Below, in pieces: positions 12,200-23,119 of a DNA stretch of 64,000 nt. Position 1 is the first letter of the stretch. Every line of letters begins with the position of its first letter. The stretch comes from Nymphaea colorata (lineage: Eukaryota > Streptophyta > Magnoliopsida > Nymphaeales > Nymphaeaceae). Location: contig NC_045145.1 in assembly GCF_008831285.2 (NCBI RefSeq), positions 20,892,802-20,956,801 on the forward strand. Reading direction: 5' to 3'. Under the pieces are notes generated by a model. It was not told the DNA's origin. It was given only the letters and a program-made list of their open reading frames with translations, and ran no database searches. A program made the position numbers and the translations under genes.

Positions 12200-13864
12200 G
12201 CAGTTCATGAGGGCCATGATCGGTTTCTCCATAGATGGAGAGAGTTCCTCATCTTTTTTGGCATATATTGACATCGGCAATAGCGTTTTCGTCTTGTGGG
12301 GAAGAGAGTTCTTTGTTATTTGGCTTGAGAACGTGACCGCCACATGCATGAAGCTGGGCTGCAATTCAAGGCTTCAAGCCGTGCTAAAATCTTATCAAAA
12401 TGAGACGTCAATTCATGGCAATTATTGTTTCTCCTTTTTTTGGTCCTACGTACTCTTCATCATGGTATATTAATGTAGGCACTTTGAAAGACTAATGTGG
12501 CACATAGTTTGCTACCCAAAGGCATGCTGGTAGGAACATTCTGTCGGGAAGCTACCGGAAAATTCTTCGGTAGCTCTCGAAATTGTGTGGTAGGCGGCCT
12601 GCCCTCTTTTTGCAGCACATGGTTTAGAGGACAACAGGTATATATATATATGGAACAGTCCGTTTCTCCCATGCTGATAGCGGCGCGCCCCCGAAAAATT
12701 GAAAAACTAAGAATGGAGGTACGTCACAGTAATCAATAATATTACATAAGAAAGTTGATAAAGAATGTTGGTGAGAGATGTTCCACAACGTGAAGCTTCG
12801 CACGTGCTTGGTGTACGATGGGCCCATTTCTTCCTTCATTCTGAATTCGATGTTCCACAAATTCAAGTGCCGCACATGCTTCTCTGACGGTCGGCCCACT
12901 TCGTCTCTCATTCTTTAATGCACGAAATCGGTGTCACCGATGACAAACAGCGACAGGATACGTGATCAAGTTGCGTGGCAAAAAATATACACTAAGGCTT
13001 CAAATTTTTATGAAATATATGCATTTTAGACTTTTTGGCATTTTCATAATCTTCTTTTTGTCTTTCTAAAAGATTTCATTTCTTACTTTGTCATAGATAT
13101 TTTGATTATTACAAACTCATGCGCAATTTTTTATACAAGGAAGTGTATAAACTGCAGTCGGATATGTAGTAAGGCCTGTGTGTTCGGTCGCCCTCGTAGC
13201 TCACAAAAACGTCATTTTTTTGGCTGATAGTTGAAATTAATTAGGTTTGTGGAACGCTTAGAGGGTGATTGGACGACATCTTGGTTCTGTGAAAGCTTGG
13301 CTTTACAAAAACTAAGTTTAATGCGTTTTAAAAACCTTGTTATTTATTTATTTTGTTTTACAAATAAGTTTTGTCAAAAACTGGGTTTTGACGCCCAAAC
13401 ACACTAAAAGCATCTAAGCACCTCCTTAGTTTTTGAGGACACAAAATTTTTTAAAATGAAATAAACTGGCCTGTTCTATGTGTTGACAAACAAGATGTCA
13501 GTTTTGTTAGTAATCCAAACACAAATATTGAGCCATGGACTACACTAGTGGCCATTAGGGACCTTTTGGCTTTTTGAATAACCTCACATTCAAGAGTTCC
13601 AGATATGTATTGATGACGGTTATATGATCTTGAACTTCAAGTTATCTTGTGTCATGGTTCTCATGGGCCATATGTGTGTGTACTTGGCGTACGTGAAAAT
13701 AGAATCTAAATGTTAGGCCAGACAGTCACACAGTTGGAGAATTAGAAGAAATGATCTGTTGAATTACATCCATGAGTCTCTTATACATATAGCAGTTTGC
13801 AAATTGAGAAACATCAGAAAGAGTCTGTCTAAACCAATTAGACAGCAGCTCTTAATGTAAATGG
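12200..13864. other. 3' flank of MYB-A, part of the duplicated unit
   Basis: Blocks here recur beside other MYB copies. GACGTCAATTCATGGCAATT at about 12405 matches the 36.18 and 36.28 kb repeats of unit D. The TAAGAAAGTTGATAA/GATGTTCCACAA block at about 12748-12790 matches 30.59 kb (unit C) and 43.72 kb (unit E). The GAATAACCTCACATTCAAGAG block near 13577 matches 21.91 kb (unit B). No separate gene is seen. Confidence 0.6.
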
Positions 13865-15101
13865 TTAAGAATCGTTATCATCCTTCGTCCAGTCCCAAAG
13901 AAATGAATCGCAGAAGAAGTCGCCGAGTTCCTCATCGAGGAACCAATCTCCGGCTCCTCCTCCTCCTAGTGCAAATTGTTCTCCAGGCAGCGATGGCAGA
14001 CTGCAGCTTGACGGCTCTGCAGCAACTGGTAACTGGCCTGCCATCTTCCCGCCGTCCAACGGCTGCGAAGAGCTGGGAGGGATGAGCCTTCGCTTGTTCC
14101 ATGGTGAATACATCTCGCGCAGCAACTCACGCATTCTCTTGGAGATTCTGTGAGGTTGCGGCCTGTAGACGACCGTGCGAGGTGGAGGGGCTGCTGGGAG
14201 CTCCGCTGTAGCTGGTTTGCCTGAAACCCTTTTGGCCAAGTAAGAATTCCAGTAGTTCTTGACGTCGTTGGCTGTCCTCCCGAGCATCCTTCCCGCAATC
14301 AGCGACCATCTTCGTGTAAAATTCGAATGCTACAATTTGTTAGCCAAAATAAATGGAATCTTACTCCGAAATTGATCTGTGAAGAGGCTGGCCGTTCAAC
14401 ATCGTTAATTTTTTTTAAGAAAATGTAATCACACCAATAGACAAAGAACATTCTAAGGCAGTAGATGAAGAAAAACAAATTTCTTCATTTTCCGGATTAA
14501 ATCCTACAATTACATTATGTTATATTATATATACATATATATATTATACTGCCAAAGTTTGTGATTCTTTTGATAAATAAAAAAAACTTTGTTGTTTGAC
14601 CTGTTAAAATTTAAAATGTTAAAATTTAACCTGTTTCCCAGTAGCCGATGCATCCTGACGATAAGGTCCTCCTCATCAATGGAAAACCTACCACGCTTGA
14701 TGTTTGGACTTACATAGTTGAGCCATCTCAGCCTGCAACTTTTACGACACCTTTCGAGCCCTGAAAATATCAATTCCGTCCAAATCTATCCATGTCAAAG
14801 AAACAAAATTTTTACTTTTTTGGGAAGCAGAAATCCACGCTTGGACGTAGCTTGAGACAGTATGTTACCCCCACCTGCACCTTTTCTTGCTTGAAGACCT
14901 AAAGTATCGAAGGCGCCCTCACCACATCTCTACCTGACGCTCAAAACATCAAACCAATGATTGTTTTCTCACAGACACTGGCCCAACCAGCTATACGAAG
15001 TTCTTTGAGGACTGAAGCACCTTTATTATTTATTAGTCAGCATTTTGAACCATCTATGTGCATGTGCCCACATTTCAATGGGTAAAGAAAATGAACAAGG
15101 A

Positions 15102-15135
<34 letters not shown>

Positions 15136-15773
15136 TTTAAAATTAAATATTAAAGAAAGGGGACAAAAAACAGACTCTAAAATTATATATGAAAGTATTT
15201 TTTCTACATTCTAACCTCATACGTATGATTTTAAGAGTGATTTGATGAAAACATATATTAAGTTTAGTAGTTTTTTTAGTAATGTTTTTACTAACCGAGA
15301 AATAAACAATTATTATAACGTTAAAAGTTTTGATAGCAGAAAATTTCAATTTTTTACAAAAAATAACTTGATCTTAAGCAAGATTTGTATAAGATTAGTG
15401 TTTAAAACTACATTAAGAGGTTCACAGTTTATTTAAAAAACATTTTAATACAAATTTAATTTTAGAGGTTAGATCCTTCCCCTTACCCAAGTGGTCCAAT
15501 AACCTTTTTCAACATCAAGTTTTCAAATCAAATCTAGCAAGGCCAAAAGGAACTCTAGGTGAGCTTGTTGTTACAGGAGTGAAGAAGAAGGAAGCTAAAG
15601 CTAGAGATGGACGATGGGGACTTGCCTGCTCTTTGTGGAACAAGGTGCCACTTTCCCTCCCCATACTTCTCCACGCACTTCTTGAGCAAGCAATCTTCCT
15701 CCTTGCTCCATGCACCTCTCCTTATATCCGCAGCACCTGCAGCGGCACTACTGCGGACGGCTGCCGGAGCCAT
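13865..15773 (-). CDS. MYB-A: R2R3-MYB transcription factor, anthocyanin-regulator type
   Basis: Three exons: 15626-15773, 14631-14760 and 13865-14309, giving 240 aa. The 130-bp middle exon and intron phases are typical of R2R3-MYBs. Intron 1 has a GC donor (AG/GCAAGT) and a TTTTCAG acceptor; no GT donor keeps the frame. R2 has W22, W42 and W62; R3 has F75, W94 and W113. The bHLH-contact signature [DE]Lx2[RK]x3Lx6Lx3R is complete (DLIVR to IAGR), and the R3 ANDV motif is present. A C-terminal [11 protein letters not shown] recalls the subgroup-6 KPRPR-type motif of anthocyanin MYBs. An acidic, aromatic tail ([18 protein letters not shown]) is a likely activation domain. The start is the ATG of MAPAAV: a 2-bp insertion relative to MYB-B puts a stop in the upstream frame. 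Oddity: the conserved LPGRT of R3 reads MLGRT. Predicted nuclear activator of flavonoid genes; target pathway inferred. Confidence 0.85.
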
Positions 15774-15849
15774 TGCCAAGCGCCTCTCTCGTTTTGGCAC
15801 TTCTCTCTATGCCTCACTTTGCAGGCAGAAAATTAAGTGGGAGCTTTCA

Positions 15850-15858
15850 CATAAATAG
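15850..15858 (-). promoter_or_regulatory. Putative TATA box of MYB-A
   Basis: CTATTTATG on the minus strand, 77 nt before the MAPAAV ATG. The same element sits at the same place in MYB-B, and as CTATATATG in MYB-C and MYB-E. It is preceded by a conserved block (GGACATGCAAAGCTAGAGAT in A; AAAGCTAGAGATGCAGCCACTG-like elsewhere). Confidence 0.6.
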
Positions 15859-15869
15859 GCAGTGGCTGC

Positions 15870-17640
15870 ATCTCTAGCTTTGCATGTCCGGTTTGGACTA
15901 AAAGTGCATGTAATAGTTACGTTACACGCCCTTGTAGGTGGGCGTTGCTTTGTCTGCGACACCACACGTTGGATATATATGCATTCAACGCCCACAAGCG
16001 TATTCTACGAAAAGCAGTGATAAAAGAAATGGTAATTTAACGCTAATATATCACGTTCATTTTAAAAAGTGGTTAATTTTGAGCTCATCTAAATACCTTT
16101 ATCTTTAAACTGGGTGAGCAAGAGGAGAATCCCATGTACCACACAGGTGATAGGAAAGTCTCTTCCTTTTGCTGTCTTTAATGTCTAGAAACACATCTAC
16201 ATTTGGATGAACTTACTGTTACTCCTTTCAACTCAAAATTACCGTCTAAAAAAATAATGCCCACATAAATCAAATTCACAACCAGACTATACCTAGATTC
16301 TCATTAGCCTGGACCAGCTACGCCTTCTTGTCTCATCTCTATCAAAGAAATGAATGAGTAAGCTGCAATCGCGGTGGTTGTCCACTGCCCGTACATGCCT
16401 TACAGATAGGTCAGAAATGCCATGCTGTCGCCCCTTTAACAGGGAGATGGGTAGTCAAGTTTTTGGGATCTGACGATCGGCAGTATAAAGATATTGGCGA
16501 GGAGAAAGTTTGATCATGGAGAAGAAGAAGCAAACAACGATGTTCAATAATTTGGAAGATCTCCTCCAAAAGAAGAGCTCTCGTTAGTTAACTTGGATAT
16601 GCTAATCCAGTTTCTGACATGATGAACCATGGGTTTAGATTCATAGATAGACGAGGTACGATGGTGTTTTGCTCGATTATATATGACGCCTGCAGATCAA
16701 GATTGGACTAATTCAGAAAGCAGAGATGTAAATAAGTCACTTCAATTATGAATCCAATTGAATTCCAAAGCCCGCATTGGACGCACAAAAGTGAGACTTT
16801 ATTTACATATTAAAATAGTGAAACGAAAGTTCTTTCGCTAATTGCAAAAGATTTAAAGATCGATGCCCCCTGTATCGGACGTATAATGTAGTCTCTATGC
16901 TTCGTTGACCCACGCATCCATCAACATCCCAGTCTCTCTCTCTCTCTCCCTCAAGTTTTAGTAGTGTTCATGCATGTTTCACCTCTTCCTTCTTAACCCT
17001 TCAACATTGAATCGATCAGATACTTATGGTCAGAGAAGCCATTTAATCGCCGTAAAGATTATCTCCCCTTTACCAGCAAATGTTGAGAAATTTTGCCGCT
17101 AGTGTGATAGCACAAAACCCCAGGCTAGTACGCGGGATTCGGCCGAGAATTTTAGGGCCATTAATGGCATTCAATTTGAAGAGGAGGCACAATTGAAAGG
17201 ACAAAACGTTGACAGGCCACCCACTGAAATCATTTATAGACACTGGGCAAATAACCGCTTGCACAATTATGTGGCCCTTCCTGGTAAAGGAAAACTTCAT
17301 ATTAAAGAAAAGAAAAAAATGTGCTAAGAAAGGTGTGACACAATTGGTAAGCAGTCAGTCGCGTGCTCAAATCTCTACTTATGTAAGCCAATACATGTCA
17401 AGACTAGGGAACGAGTTAGCCTTCGAGTGAAGAAGGGGACTTTATTTTTGGAGGAGCAACAATGTCTCTTAGCGAGGGATGGTTCCTTTCAAGTAAAACA
17501 AACATGAATCAAGTACTAAGCGGTAGCTGCTAACCCTGTAGATATTCTTCCCCACCCAACATGGTTAAAACCTACATGTGCACTATTTCTCATCGAACAA
17601 ATGACAGGCGACTTCAGACGTTCAAGGAAATCCTGCAGAT
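15870..17640. other. Upstream region of MYB-A, duplicated upstream of MYB-D
   Basis: Long stretches match 38.37-40.40 kb in order. Examples are the CTCTATGCTTCGTTG block (16895 and 39525), the AGATATTCTTCCCCACCC block (17538 and 40320) and GATTTAAAGATCGATG (16851 and 39482). No gene lies between. Confidence 0.7.
17325..17470. repeat. SINE-like (tRNA-derived) repeat, unit A copy
   Basis: It contains a box-A-like GTGTGACACAATTGG and a box-B-like GTGCTCAAATCTC about 30 nt apart, followed by GAGTTAGCCTTCGAGTG. Copies at 40105-40255 and 48415-48560 occupy the matching place upstream of MYB-D and MYB-E. No poly-A tail or target duplication is clear. Confidence 0.35.
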
Positions 17641-17829
17641 AACCAATGGCAAAGTCATAATTGTTTAACCGTGGCACACTTGTGTTAGTAACACAAATTT
17701 GGTGTGGGCATTACATATAATTTTAAAATCGTACAAATGTGACGTTGAGACCTTGTAATGCGATTTTTGATGGGTTGGTGTGGGCAGTGGCCCACTCCTC
17801 AACCAACAAGTAGCTCTGCTATTACAGAT

Positions 17830-18120
17830 AACGTTTAGGTCTACCAGGGATCCCCTTCTGGCCTTGGGAATACCTTTTCTTTCTTTTCTTTATGACTAGT
17901 TGATTAGTTTTTTTGTTTACTTTTTTTAATAAAAGGTCCTCACAACAGTGTTTGCTCAGAATTAGTGTCTTCCTAACTACAATAATTTTTTGCCTTTTGG
18001 TGCTCGACGGACCTAGTGACTGGTTGGCCGTATGTCTAGGACTAGCGTAGGGCCAAGCCAGACGGACCCAGTGCCTGGTTGGCCTAACCATGTAGGCCCG
18101 GTTGGGCCTGGGCTTGGTCT
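17830..18120 (-). repeat. Dispersed repeat, inverted copy of the element in MYB-C and MYB-E introns
   Basis: Its reverse complement matches 32485-32700 and 45550-45760. Shared words are CTACATGG, GGTCACTGGGTCCATCTGGC-like sequence, CCAAAGGACAAAAA, CAAACACTGTTGTG and AAGGGGATCCCT. It probably belongs to a transposable element of unknown class. Confidence 0.55.
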
Positions 18121-18240
18121 ATTATCCAACTGTTTATTCATGTGCTCGCCAGGTCAGGGTTTAAATTAATTGGCTGTAGGCAGAATCTTATGGTCCAGTA
18201 ACCACCCATACACAAATGCTTCAAGAAAACATCTGGAGTG

Positions 18241-18960
18241 AGACGTTATCCCACCACCCAAATGGAAGCCCTTTCTTTTGTCTTTAGGTGTAGCTATACC
18301 AGTCAAGATATGTAAAATGAGAGGCTATCGTCCCACCCACATGAAAGCCCTTTCTTTTGTCCTTAGGTGTGGAGATAGAACAATATCATTCGAGATATCT
18401 AAAGTGAGAGGTTATCCCGCCGCCCAAATGAAAACCTTTTCTTTTGTCCTTAGGTGTAAAGATACAACAATGCCAGTCGAGATATCCAAAGTGAGAGGTC
18501 ATCCCACCGTCCAAATGGAAACCCTTTCTTTTGTTCTTAGGTGTATAGATACAACGATACCAGTCGAGATATCCAAAGTGAGAGGTCATCCCACTGCCCA
18601 TATGGAAACCCTTTCTTTTGTCCTTAGGTGTAGAGCTACAACTATACCAGTGAGTGGATGTCCACATGCTTCTTTTGTCCTTAGGTGTAGAGATACAATG
18701 ATACCATTCGAGATATCTAAAGTGAGAGGTCATCCCACCGCCCAATTGAAAACCCTTTCTTTTGTCTTTAGGTGTAGAGCTACAACTATATCGGTGGGAT
18801 GTCCACATACTTCTTTTGTCCTTAGGTGTAGAGATACAACAATACCAGTCGAGATATCTAAAGTGAGAGGTCATCCCACCGCCCAAATGAAAACATTTTC
18901 TTTTGTCTTTAGGTGTAGAGCTACAACTATACCAGTCAGTGGGATGTCCACATGCTTCAA
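18241..18960. repeat. Minisatellite, 87-bp unit with ~55-bp short variants, nine copies
   Basis: The anchor CTTTTGTCCTTAGGTGTAGA repeats at about 18272, 18351, 18438, 18525, 18612, 18669, 18756, 18810 and 18897. Spacings are 79, 87, 87, 87, 57, 87, 54 and 87 bp. The short units lack the GAGATATCTAAAGTGAGAGG portion. All spacings but the first are multiples of three, so long frames are open on both strands (18278-19024 plus, 18386-19090 minus), with a 29-residue period such as VRGHPTAQMKTLSFVLRC. I read these frames as by-products of the array, not genes. Confidence 0.9.
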
Positions 18961-20958
18961 CTTGCACGTATACACTCACTCCACTTTTTATTATAAAAGT
19001 ATAGCCTTTTGCTTGCCAGATTGAGGACCGGCTGCATAGCGTTCTGACTTCAAAACAAATAAATTTTTGTTTATTTAATATGAATTTCAACCGAATATTT
19101 CACGAGTCAAAAAGTGTCGTAAAGTTGCCGGCTGAGGTGGCTCAACTATCAAGTCCAAACATCAAACCTGGCACGTTTTCAACCGATGAAGTGGACCTGA
19201 TCATCAGAAAATGCAAGTCAAAGTAGAACTAGTGAGGACCTTAAATACAAAGGCAAGACGCCGCTGAGAACCTTCCAACGACGGTTAATTAAAAAGTGTC
19301 AGCGCCGTCGTTGAATTTCTCCTTTTTTACGCTAGAGGACACCAGTGAGATGGATTCCCCTGGCCTGTCCAAAACACCATGCTTGGTTTGCCATGGTATA
19401 GAAGAAACATCACCAAAAAGTTCTCGACATCAGAGATCAAAAATTGTCGGTAACACACATTTAATATGACTGTGGTGGATTGCATGCACCACTGAAAGTT
19501 GTCCAGTGGCACACACCACATGCCATTATCAACATTTAATGGCACATCAGAACTGCCACTAAAGGCTTTTTAGTAGCACATAATTAGATGCTGTTAGCGA
19601 TATTCTATGTCAAGTCTAGAAAGACCGAAAAGACCTTTCAGTGAGTTGCCTTCAAAAGGTGTGTCCTTGAGTTTGCCTCCAAGGTAAATTTAATGCACTG
19701 GTGCATATAAGAGTGGCGGTGATAGAGATTTCCACTGCGTTTTAACAACTTAAAAAAACACTTTTTGATATAGCACACAGTTTAGCAAAACAACAGACTC
19801 GAGCTCTCCAAAGAGTTCTGGACTTTGTGGAGAATTGGCGATGACTCTTCGCATCGTTCTTAAGCCGACGATTATTCCGATTTACAGTGGAAGTCGAATA
19901 TAAAACCTGGGAAAATGGTGTCGCGCGTCTTCCAGAGAATCGCTACCAAACAGCCATGGTCTGCGGCGGTATTACATGACAGTGAGGGGAACAATGATTT
20001 GATTGCTGTCCATTGGGACACATCCTGTCCATGCCATCAAAACACGGTTTTGTCCTAGTGAACATAAGAGTTCACCCTCTATTATTATTTGGTGACCTTA
20101 TGAGTCTATTTGTATGTTTATCTATTTTGTTCGGCATTTGTTTCTGTCTCTTTCATCCGACATTTGTGTCTTATGGGATCCATTCTATCCACTGTTTGTG
20201 AACAAACATGTGTTTGTTGCACTTGTTGGCAGCTGTGCCGTCGATTTTTTGTAACTTTAATATGTTGGAACTTTCGGTTCCACCAACGATCATGACGTAG
20301 CGTCACACTCTAACCACAAACCTACAAGAATAACACACAGCAAAATAACATAGCAAAAGAGAGATTAATAGAAACCAAAATGGTGATTGACTGTTGTTCA
20401 AGGGGTTTGCATCAGGGAGCCTTTAGGACTTAGCATCACAATATGTATTTGAATAGGCTCTTAGTATATTTATAAACTACCTCGGTTCCCTGTCGCAGCA
20501 CACACATCTCATTGAGCATCCCTCCAAGACAACTCTTGATTTTATGCATTAATATGGTTAATGACAAAAGTACTTTCGTTTATGCACAAAAGATAACTTT
20601 TTGGTAAGATTGAAATGAAAGTAAAAAAATAAAATGACTATAAAGGACATGTTTTCTTTAAAAAATTATCAAAATAGTTAAGCACGCAAAGGCGCACACA
20701 ATTCATACTGTCTACCACCCACATTCTCAACCCGCATGAGTCCATAGGGTGTAGTGTCATAATGTGTGGATGGTGCGCGCAGATATGCATTAAGTACCTT
20801 TTGATGGTTTTTTTTATTTAAAAGTCAATTTTTTGTCTTTTAACTTTTTCGTGGATTTTTTTATCTTTGCACAAAAATTATTCTTTTTAATGATCATGGG
20901 CATTTTGGTCATTATAAACTCTTATCCACAATTTTTGTTGGTATCAAAGAAAGTGCGT

Positions 20959-20995
<37 letters not shown>

Positions 20996-21682
20996 TATAT
21001 ATATATATATATATAACACATTGATATTTTTTAAAATAAATTTAAGAAGTTGGGTTTCTGTCTCTTGCTTAAATGGTTTAGTATTTACTAATAATAATTA
21101 TAATTATTATTATTATATAAGCACAATTCAATACTGCTGGGATGTAGGCTTCCATCCATTTATTATAAACAAATGTCTGCGATATACAAAACCTTAAAAA
21201 CTGAACCACAAACCCGTAAATACAGTTATGCAAGCGAAAGTGGTTCCATTCCTTCGAAACAATTTCAGATCTTAATAACTTTCTTGTATCCACAACATGA
21301 TAGGCGTTCAGAACATGAACCCTAACAGCTCTGAAGGAACATACGTGAATTCACAGCTTGCAAAATCAATGTATTTACAGAACTACCTCAGTGCCCTCCT
21401 CCATTTTGTTGGACCCGCTACCTGTTGCACCACCTTAGCTGTTGTTGGAATATAATTGAAAAGATGATTAAAAAGGTTAGGAACCTCCCAACATTCCCTA
21501 GCTTGCATCTAGTAAATTTTCATAAACTGCTTATTGCCAGATTCATTACAAATGATAACAGAGAGTCGTTGTCAATCTCTACCTTGAATGCAAGTAAGAG
21601 ATATGCTCCAACTAAAGGTTTTGAAGGAAACTCATACCAAAATCTTAATCCAGTTCCACTGTATCCTTACGTCTCCTTTTCT

Positions 21683-21720
<38 letters not shown>

Positions 21721-21880
21721 TATTTTATAAAAAAAATGTACATTTTAAACTTTTCACATTCGTCATAACATTCAACTCTTTTTTTTCACTTAAACACAAT
21801 CTGTGGGTTATGACAGTGCACAAGCTTATATGCACTCCCGTGTGCACATAACCCCGTTTGGCTTGTGGCATTGTATCCGT
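18961..21880. other. Intergenic between units A and B, no gene recognised
   Basis: 19440-19600 has repeated GTGGCACACACCACATGCC / TGCCACTAAAGG words, reminiscent of transposon termini. 20250-20500 has TGTTGGAACTTTCGGTTCCACC, which could be a retrotransposon LTR edge, but no second edge was found. 20770-20945 is a copy of the T-rich dispersed repeat also seen at 9.8 kb. No coding gene is supported. Confidence 0.45.
20965..21016. repeat. (AT)n microsatellite
   Basis: About 50 bp of AT dinucleotides with one interrupting G. Shorter AT tracts lie at 21685-21715 and 23080-23117. Confidence 0.95.
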
Positions 21881-22140
21881 TTTCAGAGTCTTCCCTTTTG
21901 GCTTCCTGAATAATCTCACATTTAAGAGTTTGAGACGTATATTGATGATGTTTCTCATGGGCCTTGTTTGTTTGTGAATTGTCTTCTGGGAGTGTAAATA
22001 GAAATTGAAAACAAAGCTGCTTCGAATCTGCCAACGCTTGGCGCTTGAATTATAAATAAAGCAATTTACAAATTGAGAAACATCAGATTCTCAGACAGAC
22101 AGAGGCAGAGAGTCTGTCTAAACCAACTTGATAGCAGTTC

Positions 22141-23077
22141 TTACTGTAATGGTGATGAACCCGTATCATCCTTCGTCAAATCCCAAAGAAATGAATCACA
22201 GAAAAAGTCGTCGAGTTCAGGATCGAGGAACCAATCTCCTCCTCCTCCTAGTGCAAGCTCGTCTTCTCCAGGCAGCGATGGCAGACTGGAGCTTGACGGC
22301 TCTGCAGCAACTGGTGACTGGTCTGCCATCTTTGCGCCGTCCAGCGGCTGCGAAGAGCTGGGAGGAATGAGGCTTCGCTGGACCCATGGTGGATACGTCT
22401 CGCGCAGCAACTCATGCATTCTCATGGAGACTCTCTGAGGTTGCGGCCTGTAGACGACCGTGCGAGGTGGAGGGGCTGGTGGGAGCTCCGGTGCAGCTGG
22501 TTTGCCTGAAACCCTTTTGGCCAAGTAAGAATTCCAGTAGTTCTTGACGTCGTTGGCTGTCCTCCCGGGCATCCTTCCCGCAATCAGCGACCATCTTCGT
22601 GTAAAATTCGAATGCTACAATTTGTTAGCCAAAATAATTGGAATCTTACTCCGCTGGCGAAATTCAGCTGTGAAGAGGCTGGCCGTTCAGCATCGTTAAT
22701 TTTTTTTTTAAGGAACTGTAATCACACGAATAGAGACAGCATGTTCTATGGCAGTAGATGAAGAAAAACAAATTTTTTCTTTGTCCGGATTAAATTTTAT
22801 GCCTTGACAAGCTTATGACTATTAAGATTTAAATATTGAATTAACCCCGATATACATACGGCAATTTGATATATCTTTTCTCGATCTTATAATTTTAAAC
22901 ATGTTGTATGTATCGGTATATTTATTTTAAATTTAAAAGCATCCAGGAAAAGGCTGCAACGTCCGGACAGCTAAAATTATTGCCTTATAATTAATTGAAT
23001 GGCCTTATCTTTCTGACAACGCCGTACGTACTGTCTTTTCTTGATGTTTCTAAATGTCATGAAAATATATAGAGACA

Positions 23078-23119
<42 letters not shown>

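Larger units (their letters stand above)
9606..12200. other. Intergenic, no gene; T-rich dispersed repeat and small tandem repeats
   Basis: A T-rich dispersed repeat lies at about 9810-9985: AGATATGCACTGGGGTATTT, then CTTTTAACTTTTTCATT, then TTATGCACAATTTTTT. Relatives occur near 20770-20945, 36750-37000 and 13010-13150. An AT microsatellite sits at 10254-10277. Two short tandem repeats are listed separately. No coding region is recognised. Confidence 0.45.

Noticed and set aside
13861-14085. Plus-strand ORFs opposite MYB exon 3, also at 22073-22438 and 43827-44291
   Set aside because: They are antisense shadows of exon 3. They recur in each copy only because the exon is duplicated and GC-rich.
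15615-15626. GT donor at the GCAA/GT position of exon 1
   Set aside because: Joining there adds four nucleotides and throws exon 2 out of frame in all four copies; only the GC donor works.
15579-15858. Plus-strand ORFs opposite MYB exon 1, also at 25055-25330, 33795-34136 and 47612-47908
   Set aside because: Antisense shadows of exon 1; the minus frame carries the MYB R2 domain.
17325-17470. A functional tRNA gene
   Set aside because: The box A and box B resemblance is weak, and no cloverleaf with a 7-bp acceptor stem can be drawn.
18278-19090. 248-aa plus and 234-aa minus repeat proteins
   Set aside because: Both come from the same minisatellite. Open frames on both strands follow from a unit length divisible by three. 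No promoter or splice signal supports either.
20250-20500. Possible copia-type LTR edge (TGTTGGAAC)
   Set aside because: No matching second edge, primer-binding site or target duplication was found.
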